Shown piece by piece: positions 1 through 8,730 of a stretch of DNA of 64,000 bases (the stretch's first letter is position 1; each line of letters starts with the position of its first letter). Origin of the DNA: Fructobacillus sp. EFB-N1 (lineage in GTDB: Bacteria > Bacillota > Bacilli > Lactobacillales > Lactobacillaceae); assembly GCF_001038455.1 (NCBI RefSeq), contig NZ_LDUY01000006.1, positions 20,229 through 84,228 of the forward strand. Reading direction: 5' to 3'. Position numbers and translations under genes: made by a program. Under the pieces are notes generated by a model. The model had not been told where the DNA came from. It worked only from the letters and a program-made list of their open reading frames with translations, and made no database searches.

Positions 1-1
1 A

Positions 2-673
2 GATGCCTTACCGACTGTTTTGGGTTACATTGGGATTAGTATGGCTTTTGGGATTGTGGCCAAAGCCGCGGGTCTGAGTACTTGGTTGATTGTATTGATT
101 TCAGCGATTGATTATGGTGGTTCGGCTCAGTTTGTCTTGGTCACGATGGTTGGCTCTCACAGTTCAATAGTGGCCATTGCCTTTGCAGTTTTTCTGGTTA
201 ATGCGCGGATGATTCTGATGAGCATGACGCTAGCTCCCTATTTTAACCGGTATTCGCTCTGGCGGAATATTTGGCTGGGAACTTTTGTGACGGATGAAAG
301 CTTTGCATTGGGGATGAGTAAGGTGAATGTTATTCAAAACCGGCTTAGCTTTCCTTGGTTTAACACGGTCAACTTGGTCTCGTATGTGAGTTGGTTGTTA
401 GGCACTTTCTTGGGTGCGGTTTTGGGCGGACTAGTAACGGATCCGAGCAAATTCGGCCTGGACTTTGCCATTACGGCCATGTTTATTGGCCTCTTAATAG
501 CGCAAATCAGTTCGGATAAGACGATTAAGTTGGCCTTACAAGCAGCTGTGGTTGTCTTTGTGTTGGTGCTGATTTACCTCTTTTTGATTTTTGTACCAAA
601 GAATTTTGTTGTTTTACTGGTGACAATCTGCGGCTGCTTATTTGGGATGGTGATGAAACGTGTCTTTGACTAA
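2..673 (+). CDS. azlC: AzlC family branched-chain amino acid exporter, large subunit (5' end outside window)
   Basis: The open frame runs in from the left edge, so the true start lies outside the window; the TTG at 20 is internal, because the codons before it (DALPTVLGYI) already match the AzlC N-terminal pattern. The visible 223 residues are very hydrophobic, with several membrane segments and the family stretch SAIDYGGSAQFVLV. AzlC with AzlD forms a two-subunit membrane exporter of branched-chain amino acids in known systems; the substrate here is inferred from family only. It overlaps azlD by 14 bases, which indicates translational coupling. Confidence 0.85.
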   Translation, partial: DALPTVLGYIGISMAFGIVAKAAGLSTWLIVLISAIDYGGSAQFVLVTMVGSHSSIVAIAFAVFLVNARMILMSMTLAPYFNRYSLWRNIWLGTFVTDESFALGMSKVNVIQNRLSFPWFNTVNLVSYVSWLLGTFLGAVLGGLVTDPSKFGLDFAITAMFIGLLIAQISSDKTIKLALQAAVVVFVLVLIYLFLIFVPKNFVVLLVTICGCLFGMVMKRVFD

Positions 674-989
674 CTATATGCTATTAACAATCATTGCCTG
701 TGGCCTCGTGACCTGGGTATCGCGGATATCTCCCTTTATCATGCTGAAAAAATTTGATTTACCGGAAGGAGTTATCGAATTTTTAAGCTTTGTGCCAATC
801 ACCATCATGGCTGGTCTGTGGTTTGAAAGTTTATTTGTGCAGCATATAGGACACCTTCCTAGCATCAATTGGCCCAATTTATGGGCTTCTTTACCAACGG
901 TGGCGACGGCTATGGTAACGAAAAATCTCTTGTTGACGGTAGTGGTTGGGGTTCTTTCGTTTGCAGTCTTAAACTTAATTGGATCTTAA
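660..989 (+). CDS. azlD: AzlD family branched-chain amino acid transport protein, small subunit
   Basis: A 109-residue hydrophobic protein with about four membrane segments and the AzlD-like start region TWVSRISPF. The GTG at 660 overlaps the end of azlC; a TTG at 666 or ATG at 678 are alternatives, and I kept GTG because it gives the family length. AzlD is the small partner of AzlC in the export complex. The stop is followed closely by the promoter of the next gene, so azlCD probably ends here; I see no strong terminator hairpin. Confidence 0.85.
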   Translation: MSLTNYMLLTIIACGLVTWVSRISPFIMLKKFDLPEGVIEFLSFVPITIMAGLWFESLFVQHIGHLPSINWPNLWASLPTVATAMVTKNLLLTVVVGVLSFAVLNLIGS

Positions 990-1012
990 ATTAAATTTTT
1001 CTCATAAAACCC

Positions 1013-1041
1013 TTGACGGCCGTGTTTTGAATGATTATCAT
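1013..1041 (+). promoter_or_regulatory. Sigma-A promoter of the hydroxyacid dehydrogenase gene
   Basis: TTGACG at 1013-1018 and TATCAT at 1036-1041 are separated by 17 bases. The gene start lies about 25 bases past the expected start of transcription. Confidence 0.7.
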
Positions 1042-1071
1042 TGGCACAACAACAGAAAAGGGGAAATGTCG

Positions 1072-1998
1072 ATGCGAAAAATTGGAATTATTGGAATGGG
1101 CCATGTTGGTTCAACGGTGGCACATGGTTTGATTGCTGAAGGCGTAGCGGATGAATACGTCTTCATTGATAAAAACGAGAAAAAAGTCCAAGCAGAAGCT
1201 TTGGATTTTGAAGATGCCAAAACGAATTTGAACAATAGTTTTTCTGTGACTGTTAATGACTACCAAGCATTGGGGGATGCAGATGTCATTATTTCAGCCA
1301 TCGGTAAGATTGAATTGCAATACGATAACGTCGAACATGACCGCTTTATTGAATTGCCACACAACGTTGAGCAGGTGAAAGAAGTTTCAGCTAAGTTGAA
1401 GGCTACTGATTTTTCAGGGGTCTTGGTGGTTATTACTAATCCTTGTGATGCGATTGCTGCTGTTTACCAGGCAGAAACTGGTTATCCGAAGGAAAAAGTG
1501 CTTGGAACGGGAACACTTTTGGATACCGCGCGGATGCACCGGGCAGTCGGTTCGGCCTTCAATGTTGATCCACGTTCGGTTGCGGGTTATAACCTGGGTG
1601 AACACGGAAACTCACAGTTTACGGCTTGGTCAACGGTTTCTTTGCAGGGACAACCAATTACCAAATTAGCGGCTGAAAAAGGGGTTGACTTGGCTGCGAT
1701 TGAAAAGGACTCTGTGGTCGGTGGCTATACCGTCTTTGATGGTAAAGGCTACACTTCTTATGGAATTGCGACGGCTGCCATTCGTTTGGCCAAGACAGTC
1801 GTTCAGGATGCGAAGACGGAAATGCCCGTTTCTCATAAGCGTCCTGAATTTGCCTCTTATCTTTCTTATCCTGCTATTGTCGGTCGTGAGGGGGTTGTTG
1901 CCTACTCACAATTGGATTTGACGGAAGAAGAGTTGGCTAATTTACAGAAATCAGCAGACTCGATTCAAACTCAATTTGAAAAGGTTGTTGCGCATTAG
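1072..1998 (+). CDS. L-2-hydroxyisocaproate dehydrogenase (lactate/malate dehydrogenase superfamily)
   Basis: A 308-residue NAD-dependent 2-hydroxyacid dehydrogenase that would reduce branched-chain 2-oxo acids such as 2-oxoisocaproate. It begins with the Rossmann motif GIIGMGHVGS, has the acidic NAD-binding residue in YVFIDKN, and carries the catalytic histidine in NLGEHGNSQF. Its overall sequence resembles the well-known Weissella confusa L-HicDH, for example GTGTLLDTARM and GKGYTSYGIAT. ATG 1072 was chosen because AGGGGA lies about 8 bases upstream; ATG 1066 is too close to that site. It sits beside the azlCD exporter genes, which fits branched-chain amino acid catabolism. A plain L-lactate dehydrogenase is possible but less likely. 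Confidence 0.88.
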   Translation: MRKIGIIGMGHVGSTVAHGLIAEGVADEYVFIDKNEKKVQAEALDFEDAKTNLNNSFSVTVNDYQALGDADVIISAIGKIELQYDNVEHDRFIELPHNVEQVKEVSAKLKATDFSGVLVVITNPCDAIAAVYQAETGYPKEKVLGTGTLLDTARMHRAVGSAFNVDPRSVAGYNLGEHGNSQFTAWSTVSLQGQPITKLAAEKGVDLAAIEKDSVVGGYTVFDGKGYTSYGIATAAIRLAKTVVQDAKTEMPVSHKRPEFASYLSYPAIVGREGVVAYSQLDLTEEELANLQKSADSIQTQFEKVVAH

Positions 1999-2052
1999 AA
2001 CGGCGTTTACACCGATAATGGTTCTAAAAATTAAATAATTTTAATAAAAGGC

Positions 2053-2081
2053 TTGACTAATTATTAGACGTTATGTATTAT
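2053..2081 (+). promoter_or_regulatory. Promoter of tRNA-Asn copy 1
   Basis: TTGACT at 2053-2058, a 17-base spacer and TATTAT at 2076-2081. The same promoter recurs at 2319-2347 with few changes. Confidence 0.85.
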
Positions 2082-2099
2082 AAACGTATGGTAATTAAT

Positions 2100-2172
2100 T
2101 GCTCCGTAGTTCAGTTGGTAGAACGCCGCACTGTTAATGCGAGGGTCGCTGGTTCGAGTCCAGCTGGGGCAG
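2100..2172 (+). tRNA. tRNA-Asn (GTT), copy 1
   Basis: A 73-base cloverleaf with acceptor arms TGCTCCG and TGGGGCA, anticodon loop CTGTTAA with anticodon GTT, T arm GCTGG-TTCGAGT-CCAGC, and discriminator G as usual for Asn. CCA is not encoded. Confidence 0.97.
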
Positions 2173-2185
2173 TCCTAGCCAAATC

Positions 2186-2222
2186 AGTGTTGGTTGTCAT
2201 TTGACAACCAACACTTTTTTAT
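2186..2222 (+). terminator. Intrinsic terminator after tRNA-Asn copy 1
   Basis: A 13-base stem from AGTGTTGGTTGTC and GACAACCAACACT is followed by a T tract. It shows copy 1 is transcribed as a single-gene unit. Confidence 0.92.
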
Positions 2223-2318
2223 TTTATAAATTAGAATATAAAAGATTGGCAAGAATCTTTTTTCAGAATCGTTCTCAAAAATAGATGAATGATAAATTAA
2301 AAATTTCTCATAAAATAC

Positions 2319-2347
2319 TTGACTAATTGTTGGACGTTATGTATTAT
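2319..2347 (+). promoter_or_regulatory. Promoter of tRNA-Asn copy 2
   Basis: TTGACT at 2319-2324, 17-base spacer, TATTAT at 2342-2347; a near-identical copy of the promoter at 2053. Confidence 0.85.
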
Positions 2348-2365
2348 GAACGTATGGTAATTAAT

Positions 2366-2438
2366 TGCTCCGTAGTTCAGTTGGTAGAACGCCGCACTGT
2401 TAATGCGAGGGTCGCTGGTTCGAGTCCAGCTGGGGCAG
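2366..2438 (+). tRNA. tRNA-Asn (GTT), copy 2
   Basis: Identical in sequence to the tRNA at 2100-2172, with anticodon GTT and discriminator G. Promoter and gene have been duplicated together. Confidence 0.97.
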
Positions 2439-2451
2439 TAGTGGGTAAAGT

Positions 2452-2493
2452 AAAAAGACGGTGGTTGCATAAAAGCAACCGCCGTCTTTTTAC
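2452..2493. terminator. Bidirectional terminator between tRNA-Asn and pnuC
   Basis: The arms AAAAGACGGTGGTTGC and GCAACCGCCGTCTTTT form a long hairpin with A and T tracts on either side. It can end both the tRNA transcript and the leftward pnuC transcript. Confidence 0.9.
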
Positions 2494-2515
2494 GTGCGTG
2501 ATGTTGAAAACCGAT

Positions 2516-3283
2516 TTATAAGGAAGGTTTGCCGGGCTTGGCCTTCTTGTACCAATACCAAGTTCCGTAGAGGGCGTTAATTAAGATAATAACCTGCAAG
2601 ACAAACATGGAACTGGCATAGGCATCATGAATCAAAAAGATATTACGGTACCAGACAATAACCTGGATCACGTCAGAAGCTAACCAGGCAATCCATTGAG
2701 AACGGAAACCATAGGTCATCAGAATCTGGCCAACAATGTTTAATGGAAGAACAGCTGAATCAAGATAAATTTGCAGACCGTTAAAATGCTTTGAAAAAGT
2801 AATGACAGTGATATAGGAAACAAGTGTGATTAAAGTTGTGATGAGGGCGGTGTGCAACGTTAATTTACGGGAAGGAAGCTCTTCCTCAACGCTACCACGA
2901 TAGCGGGCCCAGGCCGCAATACCAATGAACTGCATAATAAAGGCGAATCCCTGGGAGGTGAAGTCACCATAAGTTCTTGAAAAAAGGGCGACAACCATCC
3001 ATGTTGCTGTCCCAATTAACCCCCAGAAGTAATTGCTTTGTTTCCCCTGGTCGACTAGGGCGAGGTTAATCAACGAACTAACGCCAGTTGAGACGGCCAA
3101 CCAGGCCATCCCATTAAAGCTGCCACCGATTAAAAAGGTGGCGATTTGGGCAACAATCATCAATAATAAGAGCGCCTTGGTCATCTTACTGAGGCTGACC
3201 AAATCTTGTATGATCCGTTTAGGGGCCATTGTCTCCTTAAAAATCAGCCAAAAGCTCGTCTTGTTCTGTACATTTTCCATCAT
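2516..3283 (-). CDS. pnuC: PnuC-type nicotinamide riboside transporter
   Basis: A 255-residue integral membrane protein with about seven hydrophobic segments and PnuC-like stretches such as QFIGIAAWARYRG, YGFRSQWIAWLASDV and NALYGTWYWYKKA. PnuC is a facilitator for nicotinamide riboside, feeding NAD synthesis. The start at 3283 follows AAGGAGAAAACA on the minus strand; an upstream ATG at 3325 lacks a ribosome site and falls in the structured leader. The gene stands alone and shares its terminator with tRNA-Asn. Other B-vitamin PnuX members have the same fold, so the substrate is an inference. Confidence 0.85.
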   Translation of the reverse strand: MMENVQNKTSFWLIFKETMAPKRIIQDLVSLSKMTKALLLLMIVAQIATFLIGGSFNGMAWLAVSTGVSSLINLALVDQGKQSNYFWGLIGTATWMVVALFSRTYGDFTSQGFAFIMQFIGIAAWARYRGSVEEELPSRKLTLHTALITTLITLVSYITVITFSKHFNGLQIYLDSAVLPLNIVGQILMTYGFRSQWIAWLASDVIQVIVWYRNIFLIHDAYASSMFVLQVIILINALYGTWYWYKKAKPGKPSL

Positions 3284-3378
3284 TGTTTTCTCCTTGTTGT
3301 TTTTTAGGTGCCGTGACGGAAGCAACGCACCGGTTTGTAACCGCCCTAGTATACGCCTGAAAAAAGCGAACGTATCAA
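3284..3378 (-). promoter_or_regulatory. pnuC promoter and compact structured leader, possible NAD+-II riboswitch
   Basis: On the minus strand TTGATA (3378-3373) and TATACT (3353-3348) form a promoter with a long 19-base spacer. The 55-60 base leader contains hairpin CGGTT-ACA-AACCG, a second hairpin closed by GGTGC and GCACC, then an A-rich run leading into the ribosome site. Position and size fit the pnuC-associated NAD+-II riboswitch of Lactobacillales, but I cannot confirm the consensus from memory. Confidence 0.4.
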
Positions 3379-3453
3379 CTGATTTTGTGAAAATGTTCGA
3401 TTTAAATGAAAATTAAATCGCTTTAGGACGGGGCGGAGACGCCCTTTGCGTGC

Positions 3454-3459
3454 TATAAT
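3454..3459 (+). promoter_or_regulatory. Extended -10 promoter of the nucleoside transporter gene
   Basis: TGC-TATAAT at 3451-3459 is an extended -10 element. A small hairpin GGGCG-GAGA-CGCCC lies just upstream at 3431-3444. No convincing -35 is visible. Confidence 0.5.
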
Positions 3460-3509
3460 TAATATGTTTGAAGAAACCGTGATTTTTAAATTTAAGGGAG
3501 TATCACATC

Positions 3510-4778
3510 ATGTATTTGTTCATCAACATCATCGGTCTTTTGGTGTTTATCGCCTTGGCCGTCTTGTTTTCAAAAAACCGTTCAGCCATTAATTGGAAGT
3601 CGGTTTCAATCATGGTTGTCACCAACTTGGTCTTAGCTTGGCTTTTGACAGGCTTCCCATTGGGTCGGACCATCGTCAAAGGAGCCGCTTCTGGCTTTGA
3701 CAGCTTGATTTCTGCTGCCAGCGCTGGAATCGACTTTGCTTTGAAGCCAACTGGGATGGCTTTGCCATCAAACTTCGTTGTTTCAGCGTTGTTGCCAATC
3801 CTCTTGGTTGTACCATTGTTCGACATTTTGACTTATATCGGGGTCTTGCCATTTATTATTAAGTGGGTTGGTCGTGGTTTGTCAAAGCTTTCCGGTCAAC
3901 CTAAGTTCGAATCATTTTTCTCAGTTGAAATGATGTTTTTAGGAAACACGGAAGCACTCGCGGTTTCTGGTATCCAATTGAACCAGATGAAGGCTTCACG
4001 TAACTTGACGTTGGCGATGATGTCAATGTCTTGTGTGACGGCTTCAATCCTTGGTTCTTATATGCAAATGATGCCCGCACAGTATATCTTGACTGCTGTG
4101 CCAATCAATGTCTTAAACGCTTTGATTGTGACGTCAATTTTGAACCCTGTTGAAGTGACAGAAGCAGAAGATACGATTGCAACGATTGGAGCAAATGCTC
4201 CTGCAGCTGAAAACGCTGAATCTGGTTCACAAGAATTAGCACAAGAAGAAATCGAAAAGGCTGAAAAGCCAGCACGTGAACCATTCTTCTCATTCTTGGG
4301 CGATTCAATTTTGGGCGCTGGTAAGTTGATCTTGATTATCGCTGCCAACGTGATTGCCTTCGTTGCCTTGGCCGCTCTTGTTGACAAGATTTTGGCTTGG
4401 GTTAACCCTTGGTTGTCATTGGAACACATCTTGGGAATCGTCATGTTCCCATTTGCTTGGTTAATGGGCTTCGGCAACCAAACAGCCTTTGATTTGGCAC
4501 AGTTCATGGGAACAAAGTTGGTTACCAATGAATTCGTTGTCATGGGTAAGGTAACCGGTGAAATTGCCCACTATGCACCGCATTACAAGGCAGTTTTGAC
4601 AGTCTTCTTGACGTCATTTGCTAACTTGTCAACAATCGGTATGATTATCGGAGCCTTCAAGGGCTTGGTTAACAAGGAAAAGAACGAAGTAATTGCTAAG
4701 AACGTTGTTTACTTGTTGTTGTCTGGAATTTTGGTTTCATTATTCTCAGCAGCAATGGTTGGACTCTTTGTTTGGTAA
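3510..4778 (+). CDS. nupC: Concentrative nucleoside transporter, NupC/CNT family
   Basis: A 422-residue membrane protein of usual CNT length. The N-terminal segment MYLFINIIGLLVFIALAVLF, the mid-region FFSVEMMFLGNTEALAV and the C-terminal FANLSTIGMIIGAFKGL match CNT features, including the QFMGTKLVTNEFV stretch that lines the transport site. It imports nucleosides with protons or sodium. A charged loop around residues 210-255, rich in Glu and Ala, separates the two halves. GGGAG lies 11 bases before the ATG. It is a single-gene unit with its own promoter and terminator. Confidence 0.92.
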   Translation: MYLFINIIGLLVFIALAVLFSKNRSAINWKSVSIMVVTNLVLAWLLTGFPLGRTIVKGAASGFDSLISAASAGIDFALKPTGMALPSNFVVSALLPILLVVPLFDILTYIGVLPFIIKWVGRGLSKLSGQPKFESFFSVEMMFLGNTEALAVSGIQLNQMKASRNLTLAMMSMSCVTASILGSYMQMMPAQYILTAVPINVLNALIVTSILNPVEVTEAEDTIATIGANAPAAENAESGSQELAQEEIEKAEKPAREPFFSFLGDSILGAGKLILIIAANVIAFVALAALVDKILAWVNPWLSLEHILGIVMFPFAWLMGFGNQTAFDLAQFMGTKLVTNEFVVMGKVTGEIAHYAPHYKAVLTVFLTSFANLSTIGMIIGAFKGLVNKEKNEVIAKNVVYLLLSGILVSLFSAAMVGLFVW

Positions 4779-4790
4779 AATTTTGTTTCA

Positions 4791-4818
4791 AAAGCACCCG
4801 GAAGGGTGCTTTTTCTTT
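4791..4818 (+). terminator. Intrinsic terminator after nupC
   Basis: AAAGCACCC-GGAA-GGGTGCTTT followed by a T-rich tract. The remaining gap up to 5061 holds no gene or strong motif that I can support. Confidence 0.9.
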
Positions 4819-5061
4819 TGCTGAAAATTGGCTCTTTTCACAAAAGCCTGCTAAAATGAAAAAGTGAAGCTAGTTTAGCTAGCCAGAAATTTTCAGACAA
4901 ACAGTAGCTATTTGTTTGATGATTAGTAGCAATGTCAAGTACAGGATAGCCAAGGACGGCCGAATCATTTCAGCTGTTATATTTCGATTTAATCCCAAAG
5001 TGTTTAGATAAAAAGAGCGGATTTTACGGAAAATGGTTACTGGCAAAGGAAGGTTCTATTT

Positions 5062-5598
5062 ATGTTATCTCGTTCTCAACGGCGGAAGACGGATAGCCGT
5101 AAGCGTCGATTTTATAAGCAATGGTGGTTTTGGTTAATTCTCGTTTTGATTGTCGGTGGGGTGGCCTTTTACATGATTGGGTCAGCTTCATCTAAGAAAT
5201 CAAGTGATACACCAACACCGGATATTTCGTACTCATCGTCTAAGAAGCATACTTACGACTTTGGTGATTCGTCATCATCTGATTCTGACGATACAGACGA
5301 TACAACAACGTCTTCAAGCTCAACTAATAACACGGCGGCATCTAATTCAGCTGCATTAGCAGCTGCACAATCTTCTGCAGCAGCTGCAGCATCCTCAAAA
5401 GCAGCACAAGATGCTGCGAACGCGAAGGCTGCCGCAGATTCATCATCACGGGCAGCGATGTCGCAATCAATTCTGGATAAACAACAATCGTCATCACAGA
5501 GTAGTCAAAGTACGCAGACGAATCAAAACACACAAACCAATCAAAATACAAATACCAACACTAACACTAACCAAAATACGACACAAACAAATCACTAA
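5062..5598 (+). CDS. Single-pass membrane protein with Ser/Ala/Asn/Gln low-complexity tail
   Basis: I do not recognise a family. The 178-residue product has a basic N-terminus, one membrane segment at about residues 20-41 (WWFWLILVLIVGGVAFYMIG), then a strongly biased tail: Ser/Asp-rich, Ala-rich (possibly helical) and finally Thr/Asn/Gln repeats. The topology suggests an intracellular N-terminus with a wall-spanning disordered tail. The basic N-terminus followed by a tryptophan-rich membrane start resembles small cell-envelope proteins of lactobacilli. AAAGGAAGG upstream gives a usable ribosome site, and a strong terminator follows, so it is a real single-gene unit. Confidence 0.7.
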   Translation: MLSRSQRRKTDSRKRRFYKQWWFWLILVLIVGGVAFYMIGSASSKKSSDTPTPDISYSSSKKHTYDFGDSSSSDSDDTDDTTTSSSSTNNTAASNSAALAAAQSSAAAAASSKAAQDAANAKAAADSSSRAAMSQSILDKQQSSSQSSQSTQTNQNTQTNQNTNTNTNTNQNTTQTNH

Positions 5599-5605
5599 AA
5601 TTTTG

Positions 5606-5633
5606 AACCTGGGCGCTCGCCCAGGTTTTTTAG
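5606..5633 (+). terminator. Intrinsic terminator
   Basis: AACCTGGGCG-CT-CGCCCAGGTT followed by T residues, directly after the low-complexity membrane protein gene. Confidence 0.93.
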
Positions 5634-5645
5634 TGTAAAATTAGC

Positions 5646-5674
5646 TTGACTATTTTCATGGTCCTTTGTACACT
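5646..5674 (+). promoter_or_regulatory. Promoter of the valS T-box transcript
   Basis: TTGACT at 5646-5651, 17-base spacer, TACACT at 5669-5674. Confidence 0.8.
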
Positions 5675-5680
5675 TAGAAA

Positions 5681-5867
5681 AGCTAATGAGGAGTACACAA
5701 GCGCAGCTGTGAGAGACCTAGTGGGTGGTGAAAACTAGGACTGTTAATGTGGAAGGTTGCTTTGGCGTTAAAAATGTTAATGAATGAGTGGCTATCAAAA
5801 TTGTTGATAGCAATTTAGGTGGTACCACGTGTAAGCGTCCTAATCGAAAGATTAGGACGCTTTTTAT
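5681..5867 (+). promoter_or_regulatory. T-box riboswitch of valS (valine, GTT specifier)
   Basis: The leader contains the conserved T-box GGTGGTACCACG (5818-5829) and ends in the terminator AGCGTCCTAATC-GAAA-GATTAGGACGCT with a T tract (5834-5866). The specifier triplet is read as GTT at 5756-5758, because GGAAG-GTT-GC-TTTGG aligns with the equivalent GAAA-ATG-GTC-TTGG site in the second T-box near 63780. Uncharged tRNA-Val would stabilise the antiterminator and allow valS transcription. Confidence 0.93.
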
Positions 5868-5907
5868 TTTGGACCACAGGCCACATTACTATTAAAGGAG
5901 ATTTGCT

Positions 5908-8589
5908 ATGCGTGAAGTTGAAATGTCAACCAAGTACGATCCAACAGCCGTTGAGACTGGTCGTTACCAAGACTGGTTGGATAATGATTTGTTTGCACCA
6001 GAAGCAAATCAGGCCATTCAGGGTCAAGAACCAGAACCTTACTCAGTGGTGATTCCACCACCAAACGTTACCGGTAAGTTGCACCTCGGTCATGCCTGGG
6101 ACACGACTTTGCAGGATATGTTAATTCGCCAAAAGCGGATGCAAGGGTTTGACACTTTGTGGTTGCCAGGAATGGATCACGCTGGTATCGCCACCCAAGC
6201 AAAGGTGGAACAACGTTTGCGCGACCAAGGCGTTTCCCGCTATGACTTGGGTCGTGAAAAGTTTGTTGAACAAGTTTGGGATTGGAAAAATGAATATGCC
6301 TCAACCATCAAGCAACAATGGGGTAAGATGGGCTTGTCATTGGACTATAGCCGCGAACGCTTTACGCTAGATGAAGGGTTAAATCAGGCGGTTAATAAGG
6401 TCTTTATCGACTTGTACAACAAGGGACTGATTTACCGTGGTGAATACATTATCAACTGGGACCCACAGGCTCGAACAGCTTTGTCTGATATTGAAGTCAT
6501 TTATCAAGATGATGAGGGTGCCTTCTACCACGTCAAGTATCCATTTACGGATGGTACAACGTTGAATGGTAAGGACTATATCGAAATTGCTACAACGCGT
6601 CCAGAAACGATGTTCGGAGACGTTGCTGTTGCTGTTCATCCATCAGACGAACGCTACAAGGATTTGATTGGCAAGACGGTTAAGGTACCGCTTGTTAACC
6701 GTGAGATTCCAATTATCGCTGATGAATATGTTGAAAAAGACTTTGGAACTGGAATGGTTAAGATTACGCCAGCCCACGATCCAAACGATTTCCAAGTCGG
6801 AAACCGTCATGATTTGGAACGCATCAACACGATGACAGAAGATGCTCATTTGAACGAAAACGCCGGCAAGTATGTTGGCCTTGATCGTTTCGAAGGCCGT
6901 AAAGCCATGGTCGCTGATTTGCAAGAACAAGGGTTCATGCTTGAAGTAGAACCACTGGTTCACTCAGTTGGCCACTCTGAACGGACAGGTGTTCAAATCG
7001 AATCACGTCTTTCAACACAGTGGTTCGTTAAAATGGAGCCATTGGCTAAGCAAATTTTGGCCATGCAGCAAAATGCTGACGAAAAGGTGAACTTTGTTCC
7101 TGGTCGTTTTGAAGATACCTTTACTCGTTGGATGGAAAACATCCGCGACTGGGTGATTTCTCGTCAACTCTGGTGGGGCCACCAGATTCCAGCCTGGTAT
7201 AAGAACAAGGGGACGGACCAAGAAGAAATGTACGTTGGGACAGAGGCGCCTGGCGCTGATTGGGAACGTGATCCAGATGTTTTGGATACTTGGTTCTCCT
7301 CAGCCCTTTGGCCATTTTCAACGATGGGCTGGCCAAACGACTTAGATGGCGATTATGCTAAGTATTATCCAACGAATACCTTGGTAACGGGTTATGATAT
7401 TATCTTCTTCTGGGTTGCCCGAATGATGTTCCAAGGAAAAGAGTTTACTGGCGAACGACCATTTAAGAACGTCTTGATTCACGGCTTGATTCGTGATGGT
7501 GAAGGTCGCAAGATGTCAAAGTCATTGGGTAACGGTGTCGACCCAATGGATGTGATTGAAAAGTATGGTGCCGATGCCTTACGTTGGTTCCTGGCAACTG
7601 GTTCAACACCTGGTCAAGACGTCCGCTTTACTTATGAAAAGATGGATGCGGCCTGGAACTTCATTAACAAGATTTGGAACGTTGCTCGCTATGTGATTAT
7701 GAACCTTGATGATGATACGAAGGCCGAAGTACCAGCTAAGGACCAACAGACGCTAGCCGACCAATGGATTTTGGACCGCTTGAACGCGACGGTTAAGGAA
7801 GTTTCTGAAAACTTCGAGAAGTTTGAGTTTGGTGAAGCTGGTCGTGATTTGTACAACTTCATCTGGTCTGATTTGGCTGATTGGTACGTTGAAATGACTA
7901 AGGAGTCATTGAACGGTGATGGGGATAAGACAGCCGTTCAACAGACCTTAGCCTCTGTCTTGGATCAAACGTTGCGCTTGCTCCAACCAATCATGCCGTT
8001 TGTCTCTGAAGCCATCTGGCAAGAAATGCCACAACAAAAGGGCAAGGACGAACACCTCGGCATCCAAGCTTATCCTGTTTACCAAGAATCTTTGGCAAAT
8101 GCTGAAGCAGCGGCCTCCTTCAAGTCTTTGCAAGATTTGATTGTTGCTGTTCGTAACATCCGCGCCGAAGCAAAAGCACCAATGTCAAAGCCAATCAACG
8201 TGATTATCAAGGTCACGGATCCAGCATTGAAGTCAATCTTTAATGAAAATGCGGACTATATCGATCGTTTTGTCAAGCCAGAATCATTGACGATTGATAT
8301 GGACGTGACTGTGCCGCAATTGGCCATGTCACAGGTCATCACTGGTGCGGAAGTTTATGTCCCATTGGCTGGTTTGATTGATATTGAAGCGGAAATCAGT
8401 CGCCTGCAAGGTGAAGCTGATAAGTTCCAAAAGGAAGTTGCTCGTGCCAATGGTAAGCTTTCAAACGAAAAGTTTGTCAATTCGGCGCCTGAAAAGGTTG
8501 TTGCTGCCGAACGTGAGAAGCTTGCTGACTGGGAAGAAAAGCTTGCTTCAACTCAAAAGCGCATTGCTGATTTACAAGCGCAAGGGTAA
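5908..8589 (+). CDS. valS: Valine--tRNA ligase
   Basis: An 893-residue class I aminoacyl-tRNA synthetase that attaches valine to tRNA-Val. The HIGH-type motif is in [15 protein letters not shown] and the KMSKS motif in [14 protein letters not shown]. The CP1 editing domain lies between them ([17 protein letters not shown]), and a C-terminal coiled coil ([18 protein letters not shown] and onward) is typical of ValRS. ATG 5908 has AAAGGAG at good distance; ATG 5923 is a weaker alternative. The gene is directly behind its T-box leader and is followed by its own terminator. Confidence 0.98.
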   Translation: MREVEMSTKYDPTAVETGRYQDWLDNDLFAPEANQAIQGQEPEPYSVVIPPPNVTGKLHLGHAWDTTLQDMLIRQKRMQGFDTLWLPGMDHAGIATQAKVEQRLRDQGVSRYDLGREKFVEQVWDWKNEYASTIKQQWGKMGLSLDYSRERFTLDEGLNQAVNKVFIDLYNKGLIYRGEYIINWDPQARTALSDIEVIYQDDEGAFYHVKYPFTDGTTLNGKDYIEIATTRPETMFGDVAVAVHPSDERYKDLIGKTVKVPLVNREIPIIADEYVEKDFGTGMVKITPAHDPNDFQVGNRHDLERINTMTEDAHLNENAGKYVGLDRFEGRKAMVADLQEQGFMLEVEPLVHSVGHSERTGVQIESRLSTQWFVKMEPLAKQILAMQQNADEKVNFVPGRFEDTFTRWMENIRDWVISRQLWWGHQIPAWYKNKGTDQEEMYVGTEAPGADWERDPDVLDTWFSSALWPFSTMGWPNDLDGDYAKYYPTNTLVTGYDIIFFWVARMMFQGKEFTGERPFKNVLIHGLIRDGEGRKMSKSLGNGVDPMDVIEKYGADALRWFLATGSTPGQDVRFTYEKMDAAWNFINKIWNVARYVIMNLDDDTKAEVPAKDQQTLADQWILDRLNATVKEVSENFEKFEFGEAGRDLYNFIWSDLADWYVEMTKESLNGDGDKTAVQQTLASVLDQTLRLLQPIMPFVSEAIWQEMPQQKGKDEHLGIQAYPVYQESLANAEAAASFKSLQDLIVAVRNIRAEAKAPMSKPINVIIKVTDPALKSIFNENADYIDRFVKPESLTIDMDVTVPQLAMSQVITGAEVYVPLAGLIDIEAEISRLQGEADKFQKEVARANGKLSNEKFVNSAPEKVVAAEREKLADWEEKLASTQKRIADLQAQG

Positions 8590-8606
8590 AATAGGCGAAT
8601 AGTAAT

Positions 8607-8636
8607 AAAAATCCTCACCTTTGGTGGGGATTTTAT
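8607..8636 (+). terminator. Intrinsic terminator after valS
   Basis: AAAATCCTCACC-TTT-GGTGGGGATTTT hairpin with T tract. Confidence 0.85.
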
Positions 8637-8730
8637 GTTAGGTTAATATGAGCCGTGTAAATTAGTAAGACGATTTACACATATTGACGAAGTTCCAAGA
8701 TGGATTGGTTTTATTTATATAGGTAATAAT

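Noticed and set aside
2327..2521. 64-codon frame spanning the second tRNA-Asn
   Set aside because: It is a read-through of a promoter, tRNA and terminator.
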